Shown here in pieces: positions 54,889 through 62,506 of a DNA stretch of 64,000 nucleotides (position 1 is its first letter; every line of letters begins with the position of its first letter). The notes beneath the pieces are model-generated. The model ran no database searches. It was given only the letters and a program-made list of their open reading frames with translations, and had not been told where the DNA came from. The position numbers and the translations under genes were made by a program. Source of the stretch: CBDFGK01 sp965247075. GTDB taxonomy: Bacteria; Pseudomonadota; Gammaproteobacteria; Pseudomonadales; Halieaceae. The stretch is from NCBI GenBank assembly GCA_965247075.1, contig CBDFGK010000002.1:992001-1056000 (forward strand), given 5' to 3'.

Positions 54889-55227
54889 ATGGTCAAGAAA
54901 CTACCCACCAAGCAAGAACTGCGCGCCCAACTTGAACGGGAAACAAGACGTTTTCTAAGCACCGGTGGTAAAGTCAGTGAATTTCCGCACGGCGCCAGTG
55001 GTACCAATCCGCTCAGCGCCGGCAACTTCCAGGCCGGCAGTTTGTTCACCCTACCGCGTAGCAAACGAACCTTTGTACCCGAGGTGGTAGCGGCGATTGA
55101 AGCGCGCCGTAAAAACGCGCGCAAAAGCCGCGCCGTTCGCAAACGCACACGGCTACCCCAACCGCGCCGCAAAATAGTCTACGACGATTTTGGGGAACCC
55201 ATACGCAGGGTATGGGTAGACGAATGA
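54889..55227 (+). CDS. Small basic conserved-type protein, unknown function
   Basis: This 112-residue protein is rich in Arg and Lys (ARRKNARKSRAVRKRTRLPQ) and ends in a short acidic-aromatic tail (YDDFGEPIRRVWVDE). The segment RRFLSTGGKVSEFPHGASG resembles stretches found in small nucleic-acid- or RNA polymerase-associated proteins of gammaproteobacteria, but I cannot name a family. No ribosome site is visible, in line with the promoter placing the RNA start at the ATG. Confidence 0.72.
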   Translation: MVKKLPTKQELRAQLERETRRFLSTGGKVSEFPHGASGTNPLSAGNFQAGSLFTLPRSKRTFVPEVVAAIEARRKNARKSRAVRKRTRLPQPRRKIVYDDFGEPIRRVWVDE

Positions 55228-55333
55228 TTAACAGAGCCGCGTGATCGGGACAGCCGGCAGAGCAGCCCGGCAACACGATTAGAGAAGTGCGTTATGGACA
55301 TAACTTCAACATGGTTGAAGAAATGGATTCTCG

Positions 55334-55999
55334 CTACAAGCCAAAACGCTCTTTGATCACGGCCAGAAACTCTGGCATGTTGGCCGCCTGGTCTGCATCG
55401 ACGATGCGAGAGATAGCGCAATCGGCCATCATTTTGTTCCACTCGGCCATACCCGGTACGCTGCCAATAATGTCCCACTCCAATTTTGCGGCGCCCGCCA
55501 TATCCACAACCTTTAACACGTAGCGCACGTAAATATCCGCCATGGTCATCTCCGGGCCCGCCAGGTACGGCTCAAATTCACAGAGACTGGTCATTGCGCC
55601 CAGGCCGCGCTCAACCACGCCGCGAATCTCTTCCTGCAGGACTTCCGGTGCCGGTGTATTACTGAAAATAAAAGGCATCAGGCGGCGGCAGGGCAACTCC
55701 AGATAAAGCTCGGAAACCCTCATAATCTGGCGCACGTAGTTGCGGGTAAAGCTGTCTGTGGGGTACAGGGGTAGGTCGGGGCAGGTTTCTTCCAGGTAGT
55801 CACAACACACACTGGATTCCGACAAATGGCCCCCGTGTTCTGTAGTCAGCGCCGGTATTTTTCCTACCGGGCTCAGCCCCAGGAACTCATCAGTGCCACC
55901 GTATTGGAGGTCCTCTTCAAAGGGGATGCCCTTGTATAAAAGCACGTGCTTGACGATATTGTAGTAATTACTGGATGGAAATCCGTGCAGGGTTGTCAT
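55334..55999 (-). CDS. Glutathione S-transferase family protein
   Basis: This 221-residue protein has an N-terminal thioredoxin-fold half (MTTLHGFPSSNYYNIVKHVL, GLSPVGKIPALTTEHG, LSESSVCCDYLEE) with the cis-proline and glutathione-contacting Glu-Ser, and a helical C-terminal half (YLAGPEMTMADIYVRYVL). The activating residue is probably a Ser or Tyr near residue 10-13. GAGGTG precedes the ATG at 55999. It is divergent from the epoxide hydrolase gene, a pairing consistent with a detoxification role. Confidence 0.9.
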   Translation of the reverse strand: MTTLHGFPSSNYYNIVKHVLLYKGIPFEEDLQYGGTDEFLGLSPVGKIPALTTEHGGHLSESSVCCDYLEETCPDLPLYPTDSFTRNYVRQIMRVSELYLELPCRRLMPFIFSNTPAPEVLQEEIRGVVERGLGAMTSLCEFEPYLAGPEMTMADIYVRYVLKVVDMAGAAKLEWDIIGSVPGMAEWNKMMADCAISRIVDADQAANMPEFLAVIKERFGL

Positions 56000-56088
56000 A
56001 GTTCACCTCTGTCATTACCGGGATCGAATTTATTCGACCACCAATACTGCATGTTATGCTCAGCACCGCCGAAATAAAAGGACTCACC

Positions 56089-57234
56089 ATGAACGACGCC
56101 ATAAGCCCCTTCACTGTCGACATTCCCCGATCACAGTTGGACGATCTGAAACGTCGCATTGCCAATACCCGCTGGCCCGAACAGGAAGTGGTAGGCGACT
56201 GGAGCCAGGGCATACCCCTGGCTTACACACAGGAGCTGGCACAGTACTGGGCCAATGACTACGACTGGCGCCGTTGGGAGAGCAAACTCAACAACTGGGA
56301 CCAGTTCACCACGGTCATAGATGGTATTGATATTCATTTTCTGCACGTTAAGAGCCCCCACGCCGAGGCGCTGCCCATGATCATCACCCATGGCTGGCCC
56401 GGCTCCATCGTCGAGTTCCACAAGATAATAGAGCCACTCACCAACCCGGATAATCCAGAGCAGGCCTTTCACCTGGTGATACCGAGCATTCCCGGCTACG
56501 GATTTTCCGGCAAACCTGCCGGCCCCGGCACTGGCGCAGAGCAGGTGGGCAAAATGTGGGGCCAGTTGATGGCCCGCCTGGGTTATGACCGCTATGTGGC
56601 ACAGGGCGGTGACTGGGGCGCCCTGATAACCCAGTGCATGGGTACCACTGAAACCACGCACTGCGCCGCCATCCACGTGAATATGCCGATCTGCCCGCCC
56701 GATGAGGCCGGTATGCAGGATATGACTGAATTTGAAGTGGAGGCCCTCAACGGCATGGCCCATTACGAGCAGTGGGATTCCGGTTACTCCAAGCAGCAAA
56801 GTACCCGCCCCCAGACGCTTGGCTACGGCCTGGCGGATTCGGCGGTAGGCCAGATGGCCTGGATCGTGGAAAAATTCTGGAGCTGGATGGACTGTGGCGA
56901 AGGCGCCGACCAGCACCCGGAAAATGTGCTCAGCAAAGATGAGCTGCTCGATAACGTGATGATGTACTGGCTCACCAACTCGGCCGCCTCCTCCGGTCGC
57001 CTCTACTGGGAGAGCTTTGCCAAGCCCAACCTGGCACCGGTAGATATGCCCATGGGAGCCTCCATCTTTCCCAAGGAAATCTTTCGCGCCACGCGCCGCT
57101 GGGCCGAGAGACGCTTCAGCAATATCATCCACTGGAATACCATGGACAAGGGCGGACATTTTGCTGCTTTTGAACAACCCGAGGCATTTGTGGGTGAACT
57201 GAGGCAGTGCTTTTCCGGCCTGCGAGATAAATGA
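56089..57234 (+). CDS. Epoxide hydrolase (alpha/beta, EHN-domain type)
   Basis: This 381-residue enzyme hydrolyses epoxides to diols. It has an N-terminal EHN domain (PFTVDIPRSQLDDLKRRIAN), oxyanion motif HGWPGS (101-106), nucleophile Asp175 in GGDWGALI and the catalytic histidine in MDKGGHFAAFEQP. AAAAGGA is placed eight bases before the ATG at 56089; a start at 56056 would add 11 residues. Microsomal-type EHs in bacteria act on terpenoid or xenobiotic epoxides. Confidence 0.92.
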   Translation: MNDAISPFTVDIPRSQLDDLKRRIANTRWPEQEVVGDWSQGIPLAYTQELAQYWANDYDWRRWESKLNNWDQFTTVIDGIDIHFLHVKSPHAEALPMIITHGWPGSIVEFHKIIEPLTNPDNPEQAFHLVIPSIPGYGFSGKPAGPGTGAEQVGKMWGQLMARLGYDRYVAQGGDWGALITQCMGTTETTHCAAIHVNMPICPPDEAGMQDMTEFEVEALNGMAHYEQWDSGYSKQQSTRPQTLGYGLADSAVGQMAWIVEKFWSWMDCGEGADQHPENVLSKDELLDNVMMYWLTNSAASSGRLYWESFAKPNLAPVDMPMGASIFPKEIFRATRRWAERRFSNIIHWNTMDKGGHFAAFEQPEAFVGELRQCFSGLRDK

Positions 57235-57319
57235 ACACAGGAATATGCTTTTTTTTGTAAAATCCGTATTTTGCGGGCAATATGGATTTATGGCCTGATC
57301 ACTACTATGGAGGTTCATT

Positions 57320-57499
57320 ATGACCAAAGTGACATCAGGTGAGTTTCAAAAGGAATTTGGGCGTTTCCGTACCGAAGCCCATAAGGGCCCTGAGCGCACC
57401 CAGCAGGTGGCGGTTGAGCGTAAACAACAGCCGAAGCAGATTCGGTTTTTATGCGTGCCGTGCGGGCGGGGGCATTTGAACAGAGAATTAGGGTTATGA
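57320..57499 (+). pseudogene. Remnant of a Phd/YefM-type antitoxin gene
   Basis: After a good GGAGG ribosome site, 59 codons begin MTKVTSGEFQKEFGRFRTEA, the pattern of Phd/YefM antitoxin N-termini. After HKGP the expected VEITNHGR-type continuation is missing and the frame reads unrelated sequence to a stop. No toxin gene follows. A six-base inverted repeat (AAATCC/GGATTT) lies upstream at about 57257-57288. Confidence 0.55.
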
Positions 57500-57523
57500 G
57501 ACCGCTTAATCATCCCAATGAGG

Positions 57524-57890
57524 TTAGGCTCGTGCAAAAACCATATAGTCCCCAGTGTCCTCTCTCTGATAACCGGGTTCGATCTTTCTTTTAGCGGAGA
57601 ATATTAAATTTAAAGAAGGAAATAGTCGTTCATACTGCTTTATGCTACGCCCAATTGTACATATTTTGTTGGGGTCCTTTGGATCCCCCATCATATGATG
57701 TATATCGGTTTCCTCGCATATAATTATGTGCCCATAAGGTTTTAAACAGCGAAGCATCTCATGCGCTACCTGTTCGGCAAATTTGTCAGTGAGATGCTGA
57801 AGGAATGTAAATGTGACAATGACGTCAAACTTGCCTGTCTCTAACCCCGTGTTTGACAGGTCATCTATCCTTATAAAGTTTACATCAGGT
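57524..57890 (-). pseudogene. 3' part of a methyltransferase gene split by IS elements
   Basis: This is the C-terminal half of a class I SAM methyltransferase: continuing from the target duplication it reads NFIRIDDLSNTGLETGKFDV, IVTFTFLQHLTDKFAEQV, MLRCLKPYGHIIICEE and ends TGDYMVFARA. Joined to 61863-62140 with one copy of the duplication it forms an unbroken frame of 211 residues. See that entry. Confidence 0.85.
57882..57890. repeat. Target duplication ACATCAGGT, left copy
   Basis: ACATCAGGT directly abuts the left end of the first IS4 element; further copies are at 60529-60537 and 61863-61871. Confidence 0.9.
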
Positions 57891-57910
57891 CACTGCTGTC
57901 CCGTTAACTT

Positions 57911-58491
57911 TCATATGAGTTTCATTTGATTGACATCGGGCAGTCTGCCATCAGGCGGATCACCCCTTAACAACGCCATCAGGTCACGCTTATCAAACAA
58001 ATTAAGCTGCAGTAATCGCAATAGCTGCTGCATACTCTTTGTGAGTCCAGACTGAAACTTCAGAAATGCAATTAGCAGGTATACGCACATCGCTATCCAT
58101 ATTTGAGTCATCACTGCATTCTTGCTCGTGCCAACAAACGATTTGATTTTCAGGTTCTGTTTTATCCACTTAAAGAATAATTCCACTTGCCACCTGGCTT
58201 TGTAGACATCGGCAATCGTCTTGGCTGCCAGTTTGAAATTGTTTGTTACAAACACATAGTGCTTACCCGTCTCCGCATCTTTGTAGCCAACCCGCCTTAA
58301 TCGAACAGGACATTTTTTGGAGACCTGGGGGCCGGTGAATTCTATCGTTTGATCACACGTCAAACCTTTGCCTTTCAGCACCGATCGACGCTCGATAATG
58401 CGGTATTTTGCATTGCTCTTAAGCCGGGTGACGAAGAAAATACCCTTATCTGTCAATTGCTTATACCAAACGTAATCATTGTAGGCTTTAT
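57911..58491 (-). pseudogene. IS4-family transposase, 3' part (element A)
   Basis: This is the C-terminal half with the Y-(2)-R-(3)-E-(6)-K signature (YKARWQVELFFKWIKQ), preceded by FFVTRLKSNAKYRIIERRSV. Joined to 59857-60427 it restores a 383-residue transposase in frame. Interrupted by the nested ISL3 element. Confidence 0.88.
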
Positions 58492-58499
58492 CAATTGCA

Positions 58500-59856
58500 G
58501 GCTCTTCTCCGGTCTTGTGAGTGAAGATTAGGCCGCAACATAGAACATCGAGTCATTATCCGGTAGCGATGACTGCCTGATCTTGAGTTTGAAATACTCG
58601 GTATCCCTGATGCCTCTGGCGCGCTTGCGGATCATGCCGATACCGATGTTGCCGGCCTCGATCCTGGCGCTGGTGAGCTTGTGCCTCGCGTAATTGCAAA
58701 TGCCCACACGGTGGTTTCTCAACGACTTTGCAAACTTCTTCAGGTAGAGCAGGGTCGATTGATCGGCTATCCGGCACCAGGCTTCCAGTCTCTTTTGCAT
58801 CAGTTCGACAGTCTCTGATTCCCACAAGGTCTGAAGCTGTTCCTTCAGAATATACAGCGTATTGAGATTGGCATTTTCATCCACTAGCCGTTGTAATTTT
58901 TGAGCCTGGGAATCGTCCAGTTTATCGGCGTTTTTCAGTACCGGGTAATGGGTTCCTGTTAACAATTCCTGGCCCGCTTTAGTGGCCTTTCTACACGCTA
59001 TTCGCCGCTGGTTGCGCAGGGCCTTGCTGTAGTTCTTCATAACGTGGCAACGGTCCAATACAAGGTCGGCCTTGGGCAAGCAATCACGGACTGACTTTTG
59101 ATAGGATGGTCCCATGTCCATAGCGACAGCCTGTATTTTTGCAGCGGTTTCTGCCGGAAGTTGCTTTAGAAATGCAGAGAACACAGCAGCCGTGCGACCT
59201 GTTTCCACCCCGATTAAATGCCCTTCGACCATAGCGTAAATCACTGTCATGTAGTCGTGGCCTTTCGCCCTGGCCACCTCATCAACACCAAGATACTTCA
59301 GGCCCGTCAGCTGTATCGGGTCGAGTGCAGGGAGGGTTTCCTCCAGGTATGCCTTGCCGATATTCTTCACCGTCTCCCAGCGTATCCCCAAATGCCTGGA
59401 GACAGCCTGAATACTCATGTGGCGGCACAGGCCACTGATCATGCGACAGAAGCGGCGGGTGAAACGCCATCCCGTGTCAACAAACTCACAGCTCTCTATC
59501 CGCCGTTCGTTCTTGCTGATACATACTTGGGCCAGCTCCATTTCAATCACGCAGGGATAGCCAAACAACGGCACATCCCTGACCTGTCGGCGGACATACC
59601 GGTTGACCGTTCCCTGCTGCTCGGTAACGGGGTCTATGGCTTTTCTGCGCCTGTCCCGGCGGCAGCAAATGACGAGCTGTCTCTCCTCCTCGTCCAGTTT
59701 TATCTGATTGACGCACTGCCCCTTGAGGCCCAAAATATCCCTCTGGATGTCGATTCCCATATACCTGTTCCATATTAAAGTTGTGATAGGCCTTATATAC
59801 CAACAGATTACGTGGGGATCGGCATCCTTTTTCACTCATAGAAGCGGAGAAGAGCC
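58500..59856 (-). mobile_element. ISL3-family insertion sequence nested in element A
   Basis: 1357 bp, bounded by perfect 12-bp inverted repeats GGCTCTTCTCCG (58500) and its complement ending at 59856, with an 8-bp target duplication CAATTGCA at 58492-58499 and 59857-59864, the length usual for ISL3. The transposase inside looks intact, so this was the most recent insertion in element A. Confidence 0.93.
58528..59760 (-). CDS. ISL3-family transposase
   Basis: This 410-residue DDE transposase has an N-terminal zinc-finger-like region (LVICCRRDRRRKAIDP), HTH (MSIQAVSRHLGIRWETVKNI), the first catalytic Asp in GLKYLGVDEVARAKGHDY, the second in VAMDMGPSYQKSV and LVLDRCHVMKNYSKAL, and the C-terminal SARIEAGNIGIGMIRKRARG. 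The ATG at 59760 follows GGAACAGG; an upstream start at 59835 is possible. Complete apart from the modest N-terminal uncertainty. Confidence 0.9.
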   Translation of the reverse strand: MGIDIQRDILGLKGQCVNQIKLDEEERQLVICCRRDRRRKAIDPVTEQQGTVNRYVRRQVRDVPLFGYPCVIEMELAQVCISKNERRIESCEFVDTGWRFTRRFCRMISGLCRHMSIQAVSRHLGIRWETVKNIGKAYLEETLPALDPIQLTGLKYLGVDEVARAKGHDYMTVIYAMVEGHLIGVETGRTAAVFSAFLKQLPAETAAKIQAVAMDMGPSYQKSVRDCLPKADLVLDRCHVMKNYSKALRNQRRIACRKATKAGQELLTGTHYPVLKNADKLDDSQAQKLQRLVDENANLNTLYILKEQLQTLWESETVELMQKRLEAWCRIADQSTLLYLKKFAKSLRNHRVGICNYARHKLTSARIEAGNIGIGMIRKRARGIRDTEYFKLKIRQSSLPDNDSMFYVAA

Positions 59857-60427
59857 CAATTGCAATAATACTTCCCTTAGGAAATATGAGCGTGCGACCC
59901 ACTGTTACATCGTGCTTCTTCCCTTCCGTGACGACCACAAACTCCGGCAAATAACCCGCATGATTCAAACCGACGTGCAGCTTAATCGCTCCTTTGGTGG
60001 TGCGAAAATCAGCCCAGGGAAACGCAGACAAACACAAGTCGATGGTGGACGCGTCCAGCGAATAAAGCGGGTGAGTAAATCTGAAACTATGATCAGGCGC
60101 CACGCCTTGGCAGCGAGTTAACAGTTTTCCAAACAGCGCTTCGTACAGAGCATAAGGCTTATCTTCATTGATGCGCGATAGGTTAGATCGCGACAGCTTC
60201 GCGCTGCCCAGGTGGTAAAGGCGATGCATTTGCGCCGACATATTATCCACGATATCACGCAAGCTGTTTCGACCAGACAATTGAGCCATCGTCAGCGACA
60301 CAAACTGTGACCAGCGGGAGGCTTTACGAAAGGAACGGCCAGAATGATGTTGTTTGGCAAGGGTCTCAAATTCATGTCTCGGAACAAGTTTTAGTATTTG
60401 TGACAGGATCGTATTACAATGCGCCAT
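59857..60427 (-). pseudogene. IS4-family transposase, 5' part (element A)
   Basis: N-terminal half from the ATG at 60427 (MAHCNTILSQILKLVPRHEF) through the first catalytic Asp (PLYSLDASTIDLCLSAFPWA) to FPKGSIIAI, where the ISL3 element begins. The other half is at 57911-58491. Confidence 0.88.
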
Positions 60428-60528
60428 GGTCTGGTTCCCTCTATTTATACACTGTTTTTTAGACAATCTCATTGTATCAATTGTGGCGGAATCAGACCTC
60501 CTTATTTCTCCTTAACGGGACAGCAGTG

Positions 60529-60537
60529 ACATCAGGT
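60529..60537. repeat. Target duplication ACATCAGGT, shared middle copy
   Basis: This single copy lies between the right end of element A and the left end of element B, so it is flanking both. Confidence 0.9.
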
Positions 60538-61862
60538 CACTAGTGTCCGGTTAATTATTGAATAAATTCAGTTGGTTAGAAACCATGTCATCCTCCAAGA
60601 TATGATTGGTATCGAATAAGTCCTTGTTTAAAGGGATTTTCTCGAAAAGGGTGACTGAGAATACCTGTAACAAAGTGTAGAGCGAGGCATCCAGATTGAG
60701 GCGCTTCTTGATGATGGCCACCAGCACATACACCGACACGGCAGTCCAGATTTGCACTTTGACGGCGTTCTCTGACGTGCCGTAAAACTTCTTGATACGG
60801 AGATGTTGCTTGATCCATTTGAAAAACAACTCGACTTGCCACCGGGCTTTGTATAGTTCGCAGATGGTCGTCGGTGGAGGACCAAACAGGTTGGTCAGAA
60901 AGATGAGCGTTTTCCCTGTCTCTGGATCTTTGAAGCGAATGCGGCGCAGATGATGGGGGTATCTCTTCTGACTGTAAAACCCCGACAGGGCCACCGTCTG
61001 ATCGCAGATAATACCTTGCGCCCGGTCGCTCGGCGCCGAATATATCCTTCGCAAGTCGGAATTCGCTTTGGCGCGGGTGACAAAAAACGCGCCGGAGTCG
61101 TGCAGTGTGAAGAGCCGCTCGAAATCGAGATAGGCGCGGTCCATTATATAGATTGCCGCGGGTTCCGGAATCATCAGATCGAGCACGTTGACATCGTGCA
61201 CCTTGCCATCGGAAACATGTATAAAACTCGGGATATTGCCACGCAGGTCCAACAGCGTATGCATCTTCACCGCCGCCTTGGTGCTGCGAAATGGCGCCCA
61301 TGGAAACAGCGACAGACAGAGATCTATTGTGGTGGAGTCCAGCGCATAAACCGTGTTCGTCAGGTCCAACCCAAGATCCTCTTCGGCATAGAGTTTTCGA
61401 GCTTGCGTGATCAGCCGTTGTGCAAACTCGGCGTAGATTCGCCAGTCTCTTCGTTCGTTGGCATCGGCCAGGGTAGAGCGCTTGATCGGCGAACCAATGC
61501 CCATGTGGTACTGCTTGGCCGATTGCGCCGAGAGACACGCTTCGATATCGCGCAGGCTCTCCCTGTAGGTCAACTGCGCAAACGCCAGAGCGCGAAAATG
61601 TTCGGCGCAAGGAAGTGTGCGAATACGATGATCTCCATCGTACCGGGACACGAGCCGGTGAAAAGTTTTCCACGGAAGAAAGTCCATGATCTGTGCAAAC
61701 AGCGTCTTTCCGGTATACATCGAATCGTCTCGGCAACAAGGGTCTACCAAGAGAATACATTATCGGATTTGCGTTCAAGTCGGGGACACCCTAATTTTGC
61801 TGTAACTCATTGTGGCCATTGAGAAAATCCCGCTTTGTCGAAGTTTTAACCGGACAGTAGTG
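60538..61862 (-). mobile_element. IS4-family element B
   Basis: 1325 bp with 17-bp inverted repeats differing at one position (CACTAGTGTCCGGTTAA at 60538; complement CACTACTGTCCGGTTAA ending at 61862), flanked by ACATCAGGT on both sides. Related to but distinct from element A. It appears intact. Confidence 0.92.
60551..61720 (-). CDS. IS4-family transposase (element B)
   Basis: This 389-residue DDE transposase has Asp in VYALDSTTIDLCLSLFPWA and AAIYIMDRAYLDFERLF, and the YREK signature in YKARWQVELFFKWIKQHL. The ATG at 61720 (MYTGKTLFAQIMDFLPWKTF) matches family N-termini; the frame is open to 61750. A long overlapping frame on the same strand (60588-61778) is a shadow. Complete. Confidence 0.92.
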   Translation of the reverse strand: MYTGKTLFAQIMDFLPWKTFHRLVSRYDGDHRIRTLPCAEHFRALAFAQLTYRESLRDIEACLSAQSAKQYHMGIGSPIKRSTLADANERRDWRIYAEFAQRLITQARKLYAEEDLGLDLTNTVYALDSTTIDLCLSLFPWAPFRSTKAAVKMHTLLDLRGNIPSFIHVSDGKVHDVNVLDLMIPEPAAIYIMDRAYLDFERLFTLHDSGAFFVTRAKANSDLRRIYSAPSDRAQGIICDQTVALSGFYSQKRYPHHLRRIRFKDPETGKTLIFLTNLFGPPPTTICELYKARWQVELFFKWIKQHLRIKKFYGTSENAVKVQIWTAVSVYVLVAIIKKRLNLDASLYTLLQVFSVTLFEKIPLNKDLFDTNHILEDDMVSNQLNLFNN

Positions 61863-61871
61863 ACATCAGGT
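61863..61871. repeat. Target duplication ACATCAGGT, right copy
   Basis: ACATCAGGT directly abuts the right end of element B. Confidence 0.9.
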
Positions 61872-62140
61872 ATATATTTTCTGCCATCGTCGACCAGAAG
61901 GTGCTCACGTTCTAAGCCTGTCACATCAGATGTAAATTCGGCCAACACTTGGGTCATTCGTCCAAACCCACAACCGAATTCAGCGGCGGATTCGATAGTT
62001 TTCCCAAAGTTCACAATGTTTAAGCAGCGACGTAAATCACGTTGTTCCATGTACGTTCTGACAGCTAGCGGCGTATCGTCAACGTCAACCACATGTTCTT
62101 TCTTGTAGATTTCACGATCCTGTAGCTCCACGCCACCCAT
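61863..62140 (-). pseudogene. 5' part of a methyltransferase gene split by IS elements
   Basis: This half runs from ATG 62140 through SAM motif I (SAAEFGCGFGRMTQVLAEF) and VTGLEREHLLVDDGRKYIPD to the IS. Removing elements A and B and two of the three duplications joins it to 57524-57881: 278 plus 358 bases make 636, exactly 212 codons including the stop. The restored 211-residue protein would be a small-molecule-type methyltransferase; the target is unknown. The frame has no other damage, so the insertions are recent. Confidence 0.85.
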
Positions 62141-62299
62141 ACAATTAATCCTTCATGTTTTAATCAAATAGGCACCAGACCCAATCGTAGCTCTTCATCG
62201 GATAAATAAGCAGGGCTATTTTTACTTCCCTGAGTTTAGTACTTTTCGAGCGTATTTATCGCTTTATATAAAACCCCTGCTGACCCTTTTGCACCCGTT

Positions 62300-62398
62300 T
62301 TATTTCACCCTGCCCTGGGAGGAAATCACCCGCGCGCCGCCCAGCACACTGGCTACCGCCGCCCCGTCCAGAGTGGCTGACATCACCAGTATCTTTAC
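62300..62398 (-). pseudogene. HrpB-like helicase remnant
   Basis: A minus-strand frame reads VKILVMSATLDGAAVASVLG then GARVISSQGRVK and stop. This is the motif III region (SATLDG) of HrpA/HrpB DEAH helicases. Nothing else of the roughly 800-residue family is present. It lies in the 366-base gap (62141-62506) between the split methyltransferase gene and the DEAD-box gene; the rest of that gap shows no gene. Confidence 0.55.
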
Positions 62399-62506
62399 AG
62401 GCGACCCCTCCCGGGCCGTGATCGTTTTGCAATTGTGCTCAACGAACGTACCGACACTTTCAGGATGGGCGACACCACAATTGCCCTGCGGGTAATGGGC
62501 ACCTTC

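Larger units (their letters stand above)
57891..60528 (-). mobile_element. IS4-family element A, carrying a nested ISL3-family element
   Basis: Both ends carry the perfect 17-bp inverted repeat CACTGCTGTCCCGTTAA (left end at 57891; reverse complement ending at 60528). It is flanked by 9-bp ACATCAGGT duplications. Without the nested element (58500-59856) and one 8-bp duplication it is 1273 bp. Its transposase gene is split at 58492-59864. It sits inside a methyltransferase gene. Confidence 0.92.

Noticed and set aside
56131..57327. Minus-strand frame of 398 codons
   Set aside because: Antisense to the epoxide hydrolase, whose catalytic residues are all present on the plus strand.
60588..61778. 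Minus-strand frame of 396 codons
   Set aside because: Same strand but another frame of the element B transposase; the IS4 motifs are in the frame of 60551-61720.
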